A stretch of DNA of 50,714 bases, taken from positions 1 to 50,714 of the forward strand of contig JODI01000061.1 in NCBI GenBank assembly GCA_000720805.1, given 5' to 3'. Both the position numbers and the translations under genes were made by a program. Within the stretch, counting starts at the first letter, position 1. Each line of letters opens with the position of its first letter. The stretch is from Streptomyces violaceoruber. Lineage in GTDB: Bacteria; Actinomycetota; Actinomycetes; Streptomycetales; Streptomycetaceae. Positions 16,217 through 25,418 of the stretch are shown in pieces. The notes under the pieces were generated by a model, which ran no database searches, was not told the DNA's origin, and saw only the letters and a list, made by a program, of their open reading frames with translations.

Positions 16217-16960
16217 ATGAAGAGCCTGACCAGGTCGCTGCGCATCCTGGAGGCCGTGGCGCAGCACCAGCCGGTGACCGTGGGCGAGCTGACGAAGATC
16301 TTCGGGCTGCCCAAGTCGACCGTGCAGCGCACCCTGGTGACGCTCGACGAGGCGGGCTGGCTGCGGGCGAATCGCAGGGACACCACGCGCTGGGAGGTCG
16401 GCGCCCGGGTGCTGGCCGTACGCCCCGCCGCCCTACAGGGGTCCAGCCTGTTCGCCGCCGCCCGCGAGCCCATGTTCCGGCTCCGCGACACCCTGAACGA
16501 GACCATCCACCTGACGGTGCCGGACGCCCTGCACGGCGTCGTCGTGGTGGACCGCGTCGACTGCGACCACACCGTACGAACCTTCCACGCCATCGGCGAC
16601 ATTTCCCCCCTGCACGCCACCGCCACCGGACACGCCGTCCTCGCCCATCTGCCGAAGTCCGAGGTCGACGAGCTCACGGCGGGCGCACTCGAGGGTTACG
16701 GCCCGGAGACCATCACCGACCCGGCGGAGCTGCGTGCCGAACTCCGCCGCGTCAGAGACCGCGGATACGCCGTCAACCACAACCAGTACCGCCCGGGTGT
16801 CTGCGCCATCGCGGCACCCGTGCTGGATGAGGACGGCACGCCGCTGGCCAGCGTGGCCGTCTCCATGCCCGACTCACGCTTCGACTCCGGCCGGCTCGCC
16901 GAGCTGGGGCGGCTGGTGACCGACACCGCGGCGGAGATCACCGCCCGCCACCTGGGCTGA
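16217..16960 (+). CDS. IclR-family transcriptional regulator, copy 2
   Basis: 247-residue paralogue of the preceding gene, with the same start, helix-turn-helix (residues 4-70) and effector domain and only scattered changes. Visible examples are QGLERYSESTPAD in copy 1 against AGALEGYGPETITD here, and VNRNQYRPG against VNHNQYRPG. Ligand-pocket side segments vary more than the DNA-binding part, so the two proteins may bind the same operators but answer different effectors, or form mixed tetramers. The gene has its own promoter copy. ATG at 16217 fits the domain start; GAGGGG lies about 11 bases upstream. Confidence 0.9.
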   Translation: MKSLTRSLRILEAVAQHQPVTVGELTKIFGLPKSTVQRTLVTLDEAGWLRANRRDTTRWEVGARVLAVRPAALQGSSLFAAAREPMFRLRDTLNETIHLTVPDALHGVVVVDRVDCDHTVRTFHAIGDISPLHATATGHAVLAHLPKSEVDELTAGALEGYGPETITDPAELRAELRRVRDRGYAVNHNQYRPGVCAIAAPVLDEDGTPLASVAVSMPDSRFDSGRLAELGRLVTDTAAEITARHLG

Positions 16961-16989
16961 GAGCAGCGGGCGGCCAGACGACAGCGCAG

Positions 16990-17011
16990 CGCTCTCTCCT
17001 CCCAGAGAGCG
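16990..17011 (+). terminator. Short hairpin after IclR copy 2
   Basis: An 8-bp stem CGCTCTCT/AGAGAGCG (16990-16997 and 17004-17011) with a 6-base loop lies 30 bases past the stop of IclR copy 2. There is no U-tract, so it is a moderate terminator candidate. Confidence 0.45.
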
Positions 17012-17312
17012 GAGCCGTGCCGGGCAGCGCCGGCCTCCTCGCGGCGTACGGCGCCCTGGGCGCATGTGGCGAGCCTTCCAGTGTGCCATTCCGCTCCTCA
17101 CGGGCGGCGACGAACTGTTCGGGTAAACAGCCGCACCACCAGGCTGAGGAGAGGGGCGCACGTCGTGGCTTACTTGTCAGCCGTGTCGCCGCCCCGGCCA
17201 TGCAGCAGCCCACCGGACCAGCGGCCGACCCTTGCGCCATGCGACGCACGCGCAGCCTGCCTCCGCATGGTGAGAGACCTGCGCCCGCCGTCAGGTGGAG
17301 GAAAAGCCGCCG

Positions 17313-17347
17313 CCCCGTGCCCGGTGGCGTGGAAACCGGGCACGGGG
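17313..17347 (-). terminator. Terminator of the GABA operon
   Basis: A perfect 13-bp stem (17313-17325 with 17335-17347, arm CCCCGTGCCCGGT) with a 9-base loop, about 50 bases beyond the stop of the succinate-semialdehyde dehydrogenase gene on the minus strand. It may work for both strands. Confidence 0.7.
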
Positions 17348-17394
17348 CAGCCCGTCGCGGCGCGCGACGCGGGGTGGTCAGGGCATGACCGCCG

Positions 17395-18834
17395 TCATCG
17401 CACAGGCACCGCGAGGTACTGGTACTCCAGGAATTCGTCGATCCCCACCCGGCCGCCCTCACGACCCAGCCCGGACTGCTTGACCCCGCCGAAGGGCGCG
17501 GCCGGGTTGGAGACGAGGCCGGTGTTGAGGCCGACCATGCCCACTTCGAGGCGCTCGCTGACGCGCAGGGCGCGGTCCAGGCCCTCGGTGAAGACGTAGC
17601 CGACCAGCCCCCAGGGGGTGTCGTTGGCGCGGCGCACGACCTCGTCCTCGTCGTCGAAGGTGAGGATCGCGGCGACGGGTCCGAAGATCTCCGTGTCCAT
17701 CAGACGGCTGCCGGGGTCGACGTCGGAGAGCACGGTGGGCGGGTAGAAGCAGCCCGGCCCCTCCGGCGTACGGCCACCGACGAGCACCCGGGCGCCACGC
17801 TCCACCGCGTCGCCGACCAGCTCCGCCACCTTGGCCCGCCCTGCCGCGTCGATCAGCGGGCCGACATCGACCCCGTCCCGGGTGCCGGGCCCCACGACGA
17901 GCGCACCCATGCGCTCGGCCAGGCGTCGTCCGAACTCCCCGACCACCGACCGGTGGACGAAGAAGCGGTTGGCGGCGGTGCACGCCTCGCCCATGTTGCG
18001 CATCTTGGCGAGCATCGCCCCGTCGACGGCCACGTCGAGGTCGGCGTCGTCGAAGACGATGAACGGCGCGTTGCCGCCGAGCTCCATCGAGGTCCGTACG
18101 ACGGCGTCGGCGCACTGGGCGAGCAGCAGGCGCCCCACGTTGGTGGAACCGGTGAAGGAGAGTTTGCGCATCCGCCCGCCGCGCAGGAGCGGTTCGCACA
18201 CCTCCCCCGCACGGGAGGTGGTGACGACGTTCAGCACGCCGTCCGGCAGCCCGGCCTCCTTGAGGATCGCGGCGAGGGCCAGGCTGGAGAGAGGGGTCTG
18301 GGGGGCAGGCTTGAGGATCATCGTGCAGCTGGCGGCGATCGCGGGGCCGATCTTGCGGGTGCCCATGGCCAAGGGGAAGTTCCATGGGGTGATGAGCAGA
18401 CAGGGGCCGACCGGGCGACGGGAGAGCAGCATGCGGTTGCGGCCGTCGGGCAGGACTCCGCCGCCGCCGTCGATGCGCACGGCCTCCTCGGAGAACCAGC
18501 GGAAGAACTCCGCCGCGTACGCCACCTCTCCCCTGGCCTCGGCGAGCGGCTTGCCCATCTCGGACGTCATCAGGTGAGCGAGCTCATCCGTGCGCTCAAG
18601 GATCAGCTCGTAGGCCCGGCGCAGGATCTCGCTGCGTGCCCGCGGTGCCGTACGGGCCCACGCCTCCTGCGCGGCGACGGCCGCCTCCTCCGCGAGTCGC
18701 GCGTCCTTCGGTCCCGCGTCGGCGACATGGCAGAGGATCTCGCCGGTCGCGGGGTCGTCGACGGGCATGGTGGCGCCGTCCGCGGCGTCCACCCAGGCGC
18801 CGCCGATGAACAACTGCGTGGGTGTGTCAGTCAT
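17395..18834 (-). CDS. Succinate-semialdehyde dehydrogenase-like ALDH
   Basis: 479-residue aldehyde dehydrogenase of the GabD/SSADH type. Residues N152 (ITPWNFPL), E251 (MELGGNAP) and C285 (GEACTAANR) form the active site. FGPVAAI and PFGGVKQSGLGREGG are the conserved C-terminal segments. It should oxidise succinate semialdehyde to succinate with NAD(P). GGAGAG precedes the ATG, which overlaps the stop of the upstream oxidoreductase gene (ATGA, 18831-18834). With the aminotransferase two genes upstream it forms the standard GABA shunt pair. Confidence 0.85.
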   Translation of the reverse strand: MTDTPTQLFIGGAWVDAADGATMPVDDPATGEILCHVADAGPKDARLAEEAAVAAQEAWARTAPRARSEILRRAYELILERTDELAHLMTSEMGKPLAEARGEVAYAAEFFRWFSEEAVRIDGGGGVLPDGRNRMLLSRRPVGPCLLITPWNFPLAMGTRKIGPAIAASCTMILKPAPQTPLSSLALAAILKEAGLPDGVLNVVTTSRAGEVCEPLLRGGRMRKLSFTGSTNVGRLLLAQCADAVVRTSMELGGNAPFIVFDDADLDVAVDGAMLAKMRNMGEACTAANRFFVHRSVVGEFGRRLAERMGALVVGPGTRDGVDVGPLIDAAGRAKVAELVGDAVERGARVLVGGRTPEGPGCFYPPTVLSDVDPGSRLMDTEIFGPVAAILTFDDEDEVVRRANDTPWGLVGYVFTEGLDRALRVSERLEVGMVGLNTGLVSNPAAPFGGVKQSGLGREGGRVGIDEFLEYQYLAVPVR

Positions 18835-21707
18835 GAGATCTCTCCTGATCGAGCGGCTTGATCGGCGGCGGGGTCGAGCAGCTCCGCGAGATGCAGGGCG
18901 CGGATGCCTCGGTCTCCGGCGAGGTGGTCGATCTGGGTGGCGCAGCTGAAGCCGTCGGCCACGACGACGCTCGGCGTGTCCTGGTCGATGGCGTCGAGGC
19001 GAGGCTTCAGCGCCAGGTCGGCGACGGCCATCGAGGTGTCGTAGTGCTGCTCCTCGAAGCCGAAGTTCCCGGCGAGTCCGCAGCAGCCCTCGGCCTCGTC
19101 GACGTTGCCCACACCCAGGCGGCGCAGCAGTTCGGCGGGGTGACGGCCCTTGAAGGTGGCGTACTCGTGGCAGTGGGTCTGCAGGACGACGTTGTCCGGC
19201 AGCGCGGGCCGGCTCCGGTCCGGGGCAGCCAGGTCGGTCAGGGCACCCGTGAAGGTGTGGACGCGGTCGGCGACCCGACGGGCGGCGTCAGTCCCGAGGA
19301 GCTCGGGCACGTCGCGCTTGAGGGCCGCGGCGCAGCTGGGCTCGGCCACGATGATGGGCCGCTCGTCGCCGTTGTCCAGGTGGGCGACGGTACGGGCCAT
19401 GATCCTGCGGGCCACGGACAGCTGGCCGGTGCTGACCCAGGTCAGACCGCAGCACAGACCGTCCTGAGCCGTGCAGGGGATTCCCGCCTCGGCGAGGACA
19501 CGGCTCGCGGCGCCCGCCACCTCGGGCCGGAAAGCGCGGGTGAAGCTGTCGACGAAGAGCAGGGCTTTCGCCGGTTCGCCGGTCTTCGCATCGCGCAGGA
19601 CCCCGCGCAGGGCGTGCCGGGATGCGAAGGCGGGGATCCTCCGCTGCGTGGTCACGCCTCCGAGACGGGCGAGGACTCGGCCGAGCGGTCCGCGGAGCAG
19701 CGCGTTGAGCGGTCGGGCGGCGTATCCGGCGAGGGCGGAGGTCAGGGGCAGCCAGCCCAGCGAGTAGTGGGAGCGGGGCCGGAGCCTGCCCTTGTAGTGC
19801 TGGTGGAGGAACTCCGCCTTGTACGTGGCCATGTCGACGCCTACCGGGCAGTCGCTGGAGCACGCCTTGCAGGACAGGCACAGGTCGAGGGCGTCGCGGA
19901 CCTCCGTCGAGCGCCAGCCGTCCTGGACGGTCTCACCGCGCACCATCTCCTGGAGGAGGCGGGCCCTGCCCCGCGTGGAGTCGTTCTCCTCGCCTGTGGC
20001 CCGGTAGCTGGGGCACATCACGCCGCCCGCGTCGCTGCGACATCGACCGACGCCGACACAGCGGCGGGCCGCGCCCGCGAAGCCGTCCTCGTCGTGCGGG
20101 AAGGTGAACTCGGTGGCCAGGGGCTGGATCTGGTGCAGCGCGAGATCGGCGTCGAGCGGGGCGGGAGCCACGATGACGCCCGGGTTCAGCAGCCCCTCGG
20201 GATCAAAGACCTGCTTGAAGGCGGCAAACGCCTGGATCATCCGGTGGCTGTACATGACCTCCAGCAGCTCACCGCGGGCCCGCCCGTCCCCGTGCTCGCC
20301 CGACAGGGTGCCGCCGTGCTCGACGACCAGGGCCGCCGCCTCGTGCAGGAACCGGCGGGCGGCGGTGCGGCCCTCGTCCGTGACGAGGTCGAAGTCGATG
20401 CGCACGTGGACGCAGCCCGCGCCGAAGTGCCCGTACATCACGCCCGTCAGCCCGTGGTCGGCCAGCAGCTTGCGGAAGTCCCGCAGATAGCCGGCGAGGT
20501 TCTCCGGTGCGACCGCCGAGTCCTCCCAGCCCGGCCACGACTCTCCGCCGCCGACGAGGCGGGCGGCCAGGCCGGCCCCGTCCTCACGGACCCGCCACAG
20601 GGAGCGCCGCTCGGCCGCGCTCTCCACAACCCGCCCGCCGGTCGTCCGACCCTGTGCCTTGAGCACGTCGAGGAGCTCGGCCGCGCGCGTGTTGACCGTG
20701 GCCTGGTCGTCGCCGTCGAGCTCGACGTACAGCCAGGCGCGCCCCTCGGGCAGTCCGGTGACGGAGTCGGAACCACGCCGTGCCCGCATGGTGGCGACGA
20801 TCGCCTCGTCCATGCCCTCCACGGCGGTGGGATCCCATCGCAGGATCTCCGGCACATCCTCGGCCGCGTCGACGACGTCGTCGTAGCCGAGGGTCAGCAG
20901 CGCGGAAGCCTGTGCGGTCGCCACCAGGCGGACCGTCGCGGCGGTGACGACCGCACAGGAGCCCTCGGTGCCCACCAGGGCGCGGGCCATGTCGAAGCCG
21001 CGCTCGGGCAGCAGGTGGTGCAGCTGGTAGCCGGAGACCTGACGGGGGATCTGGCCCAGCTCGGTCCTGATCGGCCCCAGGTTTTCGCCGATCAGGCGTC
21101 GTACGTCCGCTTCGAGGCGGGTGACGTGGTCGATGTCGCGTGGGTCGGTCGAGTGCATGCCGGTACGGTCCGCGACGGCCCGCACACCGTCGGCCGTCAC
21201 GATCTCCAGCGCCTCGATATGGCTGCTGGTCCGCCCGTGCCGCACGGACCGGTTGCCGCACGCGTCATTGCCGATCATCCCGCCGATGGTGCAGCGGCTG
21301 TGCGAGGACGGGTCGGGGCCGAAGGAGAGCCCTTGCAAGGCGGTCGCGCTCTGCAGCGCGTCGAGGACGACTCCGGCCTCGACACGCGCGGTCCCGCCGG
21401 CCGGGTCGATGTCCAGGATCCGGTTCATGTACCGGGAGAAGTCCAGGACGACGCCCGGCCCGACCGCGTTGCCGGCCATGCTGGTGCCGCCGCCGCGGGC
21501 GGTGATGGGGACGCCCGTCTCCTTACAGGCCCGCAGCACCGCGACCACGTCGTCGGCGCTGCGGGGGAAGGCCACAGCCTGCGGGGGGACACGGTAGTTG
21601 GAGGCGTCGTAGGCGTACGGGCCGAGGGCGCCCGGGTCGGATTCCACCCGCAGGCCGGGAGCCGTCTCGGTGAGGCGGGCGGTCAGCCGCGCCAAGCTGT
21701 CGCTCAT
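18831..21707 (-). CDS. Fused FAD-binding/Fe-S oxidoreductase (D-2-hydroxyacid dehydrogenase-like)
   Basis: 958-residue fusion of the GlcD/Dld and GlcF/CCG types. Residues ~40-265 form the PCMH FAD domain (ARGGGTSMAGNAVGPG at 70-85). Residues ~265-515 are the FAD-oxidase C domain (HFGAGCVHVR at 427-436, EHGDG at 471-475). A ferredoxin-like region has cysteines 550, 556, 565 and the set 610, 613, 616, 620. Two CCG motifs are at 752-754 and 875-877. It should oxidise a 2-hydroxy acid and pass electrons to the respiratory chain. ATG 21707 overlaps the aminotransferase stop (ATGA). A 2-hydroxyglutarate or 4-hydroxybutyrate-type substrate is possible beside GABA enzymes, but unproven. Confidence 0.85.
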   Translation of the reverse strand: MSDSLARLTARLTETAPGLRVESDPGALGPYAYDASNYRVPPQAVAFPRSADDVVAVLRACKETGVPITARGGGTSMAGNAVGPGVVLDFSRYMNRILDIDPAGGTARVEAGVVLDALQSATALQGLSFGPDPSSHSRCTIGGMIGNDACGNRSVRHGRTSSHIEALEIVTADGVRAVADRTGMHSTDPRDIDHVTRLEADVRRLIGENLGPIRTELGQIPRQVSGYQLHHLLPERGFDMARALVGTEGSCAVVTAATVRLVATAQASALLTLGYDDVVDAAEDVPEILRWDPTAVEGMDEAIVATMRARRGSDSVTGLPEGRAWLYVELDGDDQATVNTRAAELLDVLKAQGRTTGGRVVESAAERRSLWRVREDGAGLAARLVGGGESWPGWEDSAVAPENLAGYLRDFRKLLADHGLTGVMYGHFGAGCVHVRIDFDLVTDEGRTAARRFLHEAAALVVEHGGTLSGEHGDGRARGELLEVMYSHRMIQAFAAFKQVFDPEGLLNPGVIVAPAPLDADLALHQIQPLATEFTFPHDEDGFAGAARRCVGVGRCRSDAGGVMCPSYRATGEENDSTRGRARLLQEMVRGETVQDGWRSTEVRDALDLCLSCKACSSDCPVGVDMATYKAEFLHQHYKGRLRPRSHYSLGWLPLTSALAGYAARPLNALLRGPLGRVLARLGGVTTQRRIPAFASRHALRGVLRDAKTGEPAKALLFVDSFTRAFRPEVAGAASRVLAEAGIPCTAQDGLCCGLTWVSTGQLSVARRIMARTVAHLDNGDERPIIVAEPSCAAALKRDVPELLGTDAARRVADRVHTFTGALTDLAAPDRSRPALPDNVVLQTHCHEYATFKGRHPAELLRRLGVGNVDEAEGCCGLAGNFGFEEQHYDTSMAVADLALKPRLDAIDQDTPSVVVADGFSCATQIDHLAGDRGIRALHLAELLDPAADQAARSGEIS

Positions 21708-22972
21708 CGCGGCGATGCTCCTGAGGTACCCGCTTCCACCGCGGTCGCCCACGCCTGGAGGCCCTCGTCCACCGCCGTCTCGTCGATGACGAGGGCCGGG
21801 ATCATCCGTACCACCTGGTTCCAGGCGCCGCACAGCAGCAGGAGCAGGCCCTCGTCGACGGCGGCGCGCTGCACGCGGGCGGCGGTCTCGGGGTCGGGGC
21901 CGCCGTCCTCGGTGACGAACTCGGTGGCCAGCATCAGTCCGAGGCCCCGCACGTCGCCGATGCCCGGGGTGCGGTCGGCGACCGCCTCCAGGCCATGTCG
22001 CAGCCGGGCTCCCATCGCCTCGGCGTTCTCGACGAGCTTCTCGTCCCGTACGACGTCGAGCGTGGCGCAGGCCGCCGCGCACGCCACCGCGTTGGCGCCG
22101 TACGTACCGCCCTGCGAGCCCGGCCACGCCCTGCTCATCAGCTCCTCGGAAGCAGCGATGCCGGACAGCGGGAAGCCGCTGGCCAGGCCCTTGGCGGTGA
22201 CGAGGATGTCCGGGGTGACGCCGAAGTGGTCGTGGCCCCAGAAACGGCCGGTGCGGCCCACCCCGGTCTGCACCTCGTCCAGGATCAGCAGGAAGCCGTG
22301 CCGGTCGGCCCGCTCGCGCAGCCCTTCCAGAAAGGCACGGGTCGCGGGCACGTAGCCGCCCTCCCCGAGCACCGGCTCGACGATGACCGCCGCCGTGTCG
22401 GCGGGCGAGGAGATCGTCTGCAGCGTGTAGTCGAGCTCCTGTAGCGCGAAGCGGGTGGCGGTCTCCTCGGTCCAGCCGTACCGGTAGGCCGACGGGAAGG
22501 GGGTAACGACGACGCCGCTCATCAGCGGGGAGAAGCCGGAGCGGAAGCGGGTGCCGGAGGTGGTCATGGCGGCGGCGGCCACGGTGCGGCCGTGGAAGCC
22601 GCCGTGGCACACGATGACGTTCGGCCGGCCGGTGGCCTGGCGGGCCAGGCGCAGCGCGGCCTCGACGGCCTCGCTGCCGGAGTTGGTGAAGAACAGGCTG
22701 TCCAGGCCGGCCGGCAGCACCTCGCCGAGCTTGTCGACGAGGCGGCGCAGGGGCTGGTGCATGACCGTCGTGTACTGGCCGTGGATCAGCGTGCCGACCT
22801 GTTCCTGCGCCGCCGCCACGACCTTGGGGTGGCAGTGGCCGGTGCTGGTGACGCCGATGCCGGCGGTGAAGTCGAGGTAGCGGCGGCCGTCCTGGTCGAA
22901 GAGGTGGACGCCCTCGCCCCGGGCCGCCACGACGGGCGTGGCCTGGCGAAGGTGCGGCGACAGTGCGGTCAT
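21704..22972 (-). CDS. gabT: 4-aminobutyrate aminotransferase-like enzyme
   Basis: 422-residue class III aminotransferase. The PLP lysine is K261 (VTAKGLASGFPLSG), D232 is in LILDEVQTGVGRTG, and FFTNSGSEAVEAALRLAR is the cofactor loop. It should transfer the amino group of GABA (or a similar omega-amino acid) to 2-oxoglutarate, giving succinate semialdehyde for the dehydrogenase in the same operon. ATG 22972 has GGGAG about 7 bases upstream, and the open frame beyond it has no domain character. First gene of a three-gene operon divergent from a PucR regulator. Confidence 0.82.
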   Translation of the reverse strand: MTALSPHLRQATPVVAARGEGVHLFDQDGRRYLDFTAGIGVTSTGHCHPKVVAAAQEQVGTLIHGQYTTVMHQPLRRLVDKLGEVLPAGLDSLFFTNSGSEAVEAALRLARQATGRPNVIVCHGGFHGRTVAAAAMTTSGTRFRSGFSPLMSGVVVTPFPSAYRYGWTEETATRFALQELDYTLQTISSPADTAAVIVEPVLGEGGYVPATRAFLEGLRERADRHGFLLILDEVQTGVGRTGRFWGHDHFGVTPDILVTAKGLASGFPLSGIAASEELMSRAWPGSQGGTYGANAVACAAACATLDVVRDEKLVENAEAMGARLRHGLEAVADRTPGIGDVRGLGLMLATEFVTEDGGPDPETAARVQRAAVDEGLLLLLCGAWNQVVRMIPALVIDETAVDEGLQAWATAVEAGTSGASPR

Positions 22973-23229
22973 GGTCGTCTCCCGGCGTGGGTCGTCGGAC
23001 TGGTGCCCTCTGCCGAGCATCTCCGCCGCCCGGCGGCAAGCCAACGCGCGATCTGTCCGGTACGGGCCCGCTGTTCGGACGTTGTGTCAAGCACGGGCCG
23101 GAAATGCGGCACTCACCGCCTCATCCACCGAGGCAGGGCTGCCCTTGCGCAGGTCAGCACGGCTTGTCACAGTGGCCGGGCACTCCCCCTCCCGGCTTCG
23201 CTCGGGCGGGGCACCCCCGTGGAGACACC
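22973..23229. promoter_or_regulatory. Divergent control region, gabT-like/PucR
   Basis: This 257-bp space lies between divergent starts and should hold both promoters. I found no convincing palindrome or -10/-35 pair in it. Confidence 0.45.
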
Positions 23230-24885
23230 GTGAACGACAGCCGTTCGACGGCACGACCGCCGGACATGGGCGGCCCGGACAGCACCCCGCCCGCCCGCGC
23301 CCTCACCGTCGCCGACGTCCTTGCTCTGCCCGTCCTGGCCGCCGGCCGGCCCCAGGTCGTGACCGGCGTGACCTTGCTCGACCGGCCGGTCCGCTGGGTC
23401 CACATCACCGAGCTGACGGATCCCGCGTCCTTCCTCAAGGGCGGCGAACTCGTCCTGACCACCGGCATGCCCCTGCCCGAGGAATCAGCAGGCATCCAAC
23501 GCTACGTCGACGAACTCGCCCGCATCGGGGCGGCGGCCCTGGTCATCGAACTCGTACGGCGCTACCACCGCCCGCCCGACGCACTCGTCCGCGCCTGCCG
23601 CACCCGCGGGCTGCCCCTGATCACCCTCGCCAAGGACGTCAACTTCCTCGAGGTCACCCAGGTCGTCCACGGCCTCATCCTCGGCAACCAGGCCGAGGCG
23701 ATGCGCCGCACCCAGCGCGTCCACGAGGCGTTCACGACGCTGACCCTGCGCGGCGCCGGACCCGAGGACGTCATGCGCGCGGCAGCCGAGATGAGCGGCC
23801 GCACGGTCGTCCTGGAAAATCTGGTCCACCAGGCACTGATCTGCGAACCCTCCGGCGCCACCCTGGAGGAAGCGCTCACCGACTGGGAGCAGCGCTCGAG
23901 AGCAACCCCGCCCGGCGACCGCACGAGCCGAAGCGGCCCGGAAGGATGGCTCACGGCATCGGTCGAGTACCAAGGTGAACGTTGGGGCCGCGTGGCCATG
24001 CTGCCCGTCCCCACCACCGAACCGGCCTTCGGACCGGAGCACATCACCGTCCTGGAAAGGACGGCGATGGCCCTGACCGTCGCGCGCCTCACCCACCCGA
24101 CCCCCTGGGAAAGCACAGCGCACCGCAACGCTCTGCGCGACCTCGTCGAGCAGCGCCACCGCTCCGCAGCGGACGCCTGCGCCCGGCTGGCCGCACTGGG
24201 CCTGCCCGCCGAGAACAGCCGCTTCCTCACGGTCGTGGTGGACCTCCCCGCAAGAGACACCACAACGCAAGCCGAGGCCCGCCTCTCCCAAGTCCTGCAC
24301 ACCACGGGAATCCCGGCGCTCATCGGCGAACTGACCCCCGGCCGCCTGGGAGTACTGCTCGCCCTGAGCCCCTCACACCCCTGGCAACCCGCGGTGGAAC
24401 GGCTGAGCCACGTGGCGCGCGACCTGTCCCCGCGGGCCGTCGTGAGCGTCGGCTTGGAGGTCGGCCTCCTCACTGACACTCCCCGTTCCTTTCATCAGGC
24501 GAGCCGCGTGGCCGAGGCCACCCCGCCCGACCAGCCTCTCCCCCCGGGCCGCTCCTTCCACGAACTCCGCGATGTCGACCTGCGCCGCCTGCTGTACGCG
24601 CTCCGCGAGGACACCCGGATCCAGGAATACGCCGAACGACGACTCGGCCGCCTCCTCGATCACGACACCCGGCACGGCACCGACCTGCTGACGACCCTCC
24701 GCCACTACCTCGACGTGGCCGGCAACAAAACCAGCGCCGCCCGCCGCGGCGGTCTGTCGCGCGAGACGTTCTACCAACGCCTGCGCACCATCGAGCGTCT
24801 GCTCGACTGCGACCTCGAATCCGGCGAACAGCGCACCGCATTGCACGTGGCCCTGATGGCGCTGGACGTCTTTCGCACCGGCTGA
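23230..24885 (+). CDS. PucR-family transcriptional regulator
   Basis: 551 residues. The N-terminal PucR ligand-sensing domain spans about 25-150 (LTVADVLALPVLAAGRPQVV, LKGGELVLTTGMPLPE). A middle GGDEF-like region is followed by a C-terminal PucR-type helix-turn-helix (YLDVAGNKTSAARRGGLSRE, YQRLRTIERLL). GTG 23230 is chosen because GGAG lies 6 bases before it. Family members control purine, GABA and proline catabolism; here the divergent position suggests control of the GABA-type operon. The gene ends without a visible strong terminator. Confidence 0.88.
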   Translation: MNDSRSTARPPDMGGPDSTPPARALTVADVLALPVLAAGRPQVVTGVTLLDRPVRWVHITELTDPASFLKGGELVLTTGMPLPEESAGIQRYVDELARIGAAALVIELVRRYHRPPDALVRACRTRGLPLITLAKDVNFLEVTQVVHGLILGNQAEAMRRTQRVHEAFTTLTLRGAGPEDVMRAAAEMSGRTVVLENLVHQALICEPSGATLEEALTDWEQRSRATPPGDRTSRSGPEGWLTASVEYQGERWGRVAMLPVPTTEPAFGPEHITVLERTAMALTVARLTHPTPWESTAHRNALRDLVEQRHRSAADACARLAALGLPAENSRFLTVVVDLPARDTTTQAEARLSQVLHTTGIPALIGELTPGRLGVLLALSPSHPWQPAVERLSHVARDLSPRAVVSVGLEVGLLTDTPRSFHQASRVAEATPPDQPLPPGRSFHELRDVDLRRLLYALREDTRIQEYAERRLGRLLDHDTRHGTDLLTTLRHYLDVAGNKTSAARRGGLSRETFYQRLRTIERLLDCDLESGEQRTALHVALMALDVFRTG

Positions 24886-25418
24886 CCCTGTCTTGGGACC
24901 ATTCGCGACGTCTTACGACCAGCGGCTCCAGCCCCAGCAGTCGCTGAGCCCGGACACGTCGGAGCGGCTGACGTCACCCACGGGAGCACTTGGGAGCCGG
25001 AGGTGAGCCGGGGGCATCGGCGGCCTGGCAGTAGGGGTTGCCGCCGGGCCGTGGACGCCACCGTTGAAGGTGACCCGGTACGGGCGGTTCGGCGCGAGAC
25101 GGCCGGGCGGTGGTGAAGCCGACCGCGTCCTCGTTGTGCATGCCGTTGACGACCCGAGCGCTCAGGTGCTGGCGCAGACCGTGGTCGGTGCTCAGGTCTG
25201 AAGAGGGAATGGGCGGTGAGGTCGGCGCGGGACCAAGGCGGTGGACTGCGGCGGTGGACCGCCCTCGACGGCCTCAGCTCCTGCCTGAGCGGCGCCACCT
25301 TGCAGGGAGGGGAGCCCACAGCTATCTTCATAATCAACTATGCAACTAGGTGCCTAGTTGTTTATCGATGGCCGTGTGCCACTTCCACCAGCAGCGTTGA
25401 CGAGAGGCGGTCGGCCCC
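24886..25418. other. Region with a possible secreted-protein remnant
   Basis: No intact gene is supported in these 533 bases. On the minus strand, segments from about 25200 to 24920 read in two frames as DHGLRQHLSARVVNGMH, then RPYRVTFNGGVHGP and DVSGLSDCWGWSRWS before a stop. This resembles the end of a secreted beta-rich protein, broken by a frameshift, but I cannot name the family. The right end carries the PadR-like palindrome. Confidence 0.35.
25331..25360. promoter_or_regulatory. Palindromic operator upstream of the SGNH hydrolase gene
   Basis: CAACTAGGTGCCTAGTTG (25343-25360) is an inverted repeat of two perfect 8-bp arms. It is preceded by TAATCAACTATG, nearly the same as TAATCAACAATG in front of the PadR gene 2 kb away (27282-27293). 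The shared motif and AT-rich setting suggest a PadR-type binding region about 60 bases before the GTG start. Confidence 0.6.

Larger units (their letters stand above)
16961..17394. other. Intergenic region between IclR copy 2 and the GABA module
   Basis: No gene is supported in these 434 bases. They contain a short hairpin just past the IclR stop and a larger one near 17313-17347, as expected between convergent genes. Open frames here have shuffled Arg/Pro/Ala composition. Confidence 0.6.

Noticed and set aside
18858..22355. Very long plus-strand open frame (over 1,100 codons) opposite the GABA operon
   Set aside because: It is the antisense shadow of the FAD/Fe-S and aminotransferase genes. 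High GC removes stop codons, the residues are Val/Gly/Arg/Ala-rich repeats, and no domain is visible.
21708..23090. N-terminal extension of the FAD/Fe-S protein across the aminotransferase gene
   Set aside because: The frame is open but Arg/Pro/Gly-rich and out of frame with a clear aminotransferase. The ATG at 21707 fits the domain start and the 4-bp overlap.
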